Assembly: GCF_002160255.1 (NCBI RefSeq) | Contig: NZ_NFKF01000001.1 | Coordinates: 310,001 to 374,000 of the forward strand | Source: Olsenella sp. An188 | GTDB lineage: Bacteria > Actinomycetota > Coriobacteriia > Coriobacteriales > Atopobiaceae | DNA length: 64,000 nucleotides | Direction of reading: 5' to 3' | Shown: piece by piece, positions 63,338 through 64,000 of the stretch | How the letters are laid out: each line of letters opens with the position of its first letter | How positions within the stretch are numbered: the stretch's first letter is position 1 | Made by a program: the position numbers and the translations under genes | The notes under the pieces: generated by a model | What the model was told of the DNA's origin: nothing | Seen by the model: the letters and a program-made list of their open reading frames with translations, nothing else | The model's database searches: none

Positions 63338-64000
63338 CTAGGCAGCGGTGATGTTGCCGTCGGCGTCCTTCTTGACCTGCATGTCGCCCATCGGGATGAA
63401 GCCCTGCTCCACCACGGTGGCGGCGAAGTCGTCGGAGAGCATGAACTCGATGAAGGCCTGGGTCAGCGGAGCGGTGTCCTCGGACTCGTCCTCGCGGGTG
63501 TACATGTGCTCGTAGGCCCAGATGGTGAAGTCGCCGGACTCGACGTTGGCCTGCGTGGGCTCCACGCCGTCGACGGTGAGGGCCTTGATGCCGTCGCCCT
63601 CCATGTAGTTGAAGGCGACGTAGGAGATGGAGCCGTCCGTCGCGGCGACCTGCTCGACGACGGTGCCCGAGGAGTCGACCTCGGCGACCGGGCGGAAGCT
63701 GTCCGGAGCGGTCTCGCCGCCGAGGACGGCGGCCTCGAAGGTGGCGCGGGTGCCCGAGCCGGCCTCGCGCTGGATGACCTGGATGGTGCCGGCGGTGCCG
63801 CCGACCTCGGACCAGTCGGTGATCTCGCCCAGGAAGATGCCCTTGAGCTGGTCGAGGGTGAGGTCGTCGACGTCGACGCCCGCGTTCACGATCGGGCCCA
63901 TGCCCACGATGCAGACCTGGTTGTCGACGAGGCCCTCGCACTGGGACGCCTCGAGCTTCTCCTCGGCGTAGACGTCGGAGCGGCCGATCTGCACGGAGCC
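63338..64000 (-). CDS. pstS: Phosphate-binding protein PstS, C-terminal part
   Basis: The frame is open to the right edge, so only the last 220 residues are seen; signal peptide and start lie outside. The segment begins GSVQIGRSDVYAEE and carries LTLDQLKGIFLGEITDWSEVGG, the phosphate-contacting QREAGSGTRATFE, and TDGSISYVAFNYM, all typical of PstS. It is the extracellular receptor of the Pst transporter and the first gene of the operon visible here. Confidence 0.94.
   Translation of the reverse strand, partial: GSVQIGRSDVYAEEKLEASQCEGLVDNQVCIVGMGPIVNAGVDVDDLTLDQLKGIFLGEITDWSEVGGTAGTIQVIQREAGSGTRATFEAAVLGGETAPDSFRPVAEVDSSGTVVEQVAATDGSISYVAFNYMEGDGIKALTVDGVEPTQANVESGDFTIWAYEHMYTREDESEDTAPLTQAFIEFMLSDDFAATVVEQGFIPMGDMQVKKDADGNITAA

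Overview
The window is a contiguous stretch of a GC-rich (about 70% by eye) bacterial chromosome with short intergenic gaps and mostly housekeeping genes. There is no phage, plasmid or CRISPR content. The mix of CstA, a PTS HPr, an infC-rpmI-rplT operon with a leader attenuator, membrane LuxR-type regulators, an acidic high-GC proteome and a RecJ protein fused to a RecQ-like helicase fits a Coriobacteriia actinobacterium, most likely an Atopobiaceae/Olsenella relative. That placement is inference; no rRNA gene is present.

Layout. 0-12.8 kb: the end of a YgjP-type metallopeptidase gene, cstA on the minus strand, a two-component system followed by a MacB/FtsX-type ABC exporter, an SPFH membrane protein, an anchored protein of unknown function, an aldo/keto reductase with ferredoxin-like clusters, and a TIM-barrel protein. 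12.8-19.5 kb: an accessory-looking stretch with an AbiEi/DUF559-like nuclease gene bracketed by hairpin repeats, an XRE/DUF2975 pair with a palindromic operator, xpt, a 120-bp MITE, a zinc/cadmium efflux operon and a tandem-repeat field. 19.5-25.4 kb: pncB, a small tail-anchored protein, a radical SAM protein, a WecA/TagO-like transferase, a probable structured RNA, tRNA-Ala and a lone ABC ATPase. 25.5-32.3 kb: branched-chain amino acid genes ilvA, then ilvD-ilvB-ilvN-ilvC behind a possible T-box leader. 32.6-37.1 kb: an acyltransferase, a LuxR-type protein with two HTH domains, and infC-rpmI-rplT. 37.1-50.7 kb: ferritin, tRNA-Leu, a metallo-beta-lactamase fold hydrolase, rel, recJ-helicase, tgt, ptsH, a coiled-coil protein, queA, corA and queH. 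50.8-56.6 kb: a second 120-bp MITE, a HELVH membrane protein, a MetRS-like enzyme, an alpha/beta hydrolase-GNAT fusion, a lipoprotein and a small membrane protein. 57-64 kb: a phosphate operon in the order pstS-pstC-pstA-pstB-pstB-phoU-phoP-phoR, running off the right edge.

Genes acting together: the Pst/PhoU/PhoPR operon pairs high-affinity phosphate uptake with its own regulators. The ilv genes give most of isoleucine/valine synthesis. Tgt, QueA and QueH are the last three queuosine steps, though not co-transcribed. The response regulator at 2.5 kb probably controls itself and the ABC exporter through 11-bp-phased direct repeats found before both transcripts.

The most unusual layer is non-coding. 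The window is sown with a 12-mer, GGCGAGAAGAAC, whose 8-base core occurs some 55-60 times by eye in both orientations. It also carries at least six families of short palindromic or tandem repeats between genes. Several embed the 12-mer as terminator-like inverted pairs, which resembles the way DNA uptake sequences are arranged in other bacteria.
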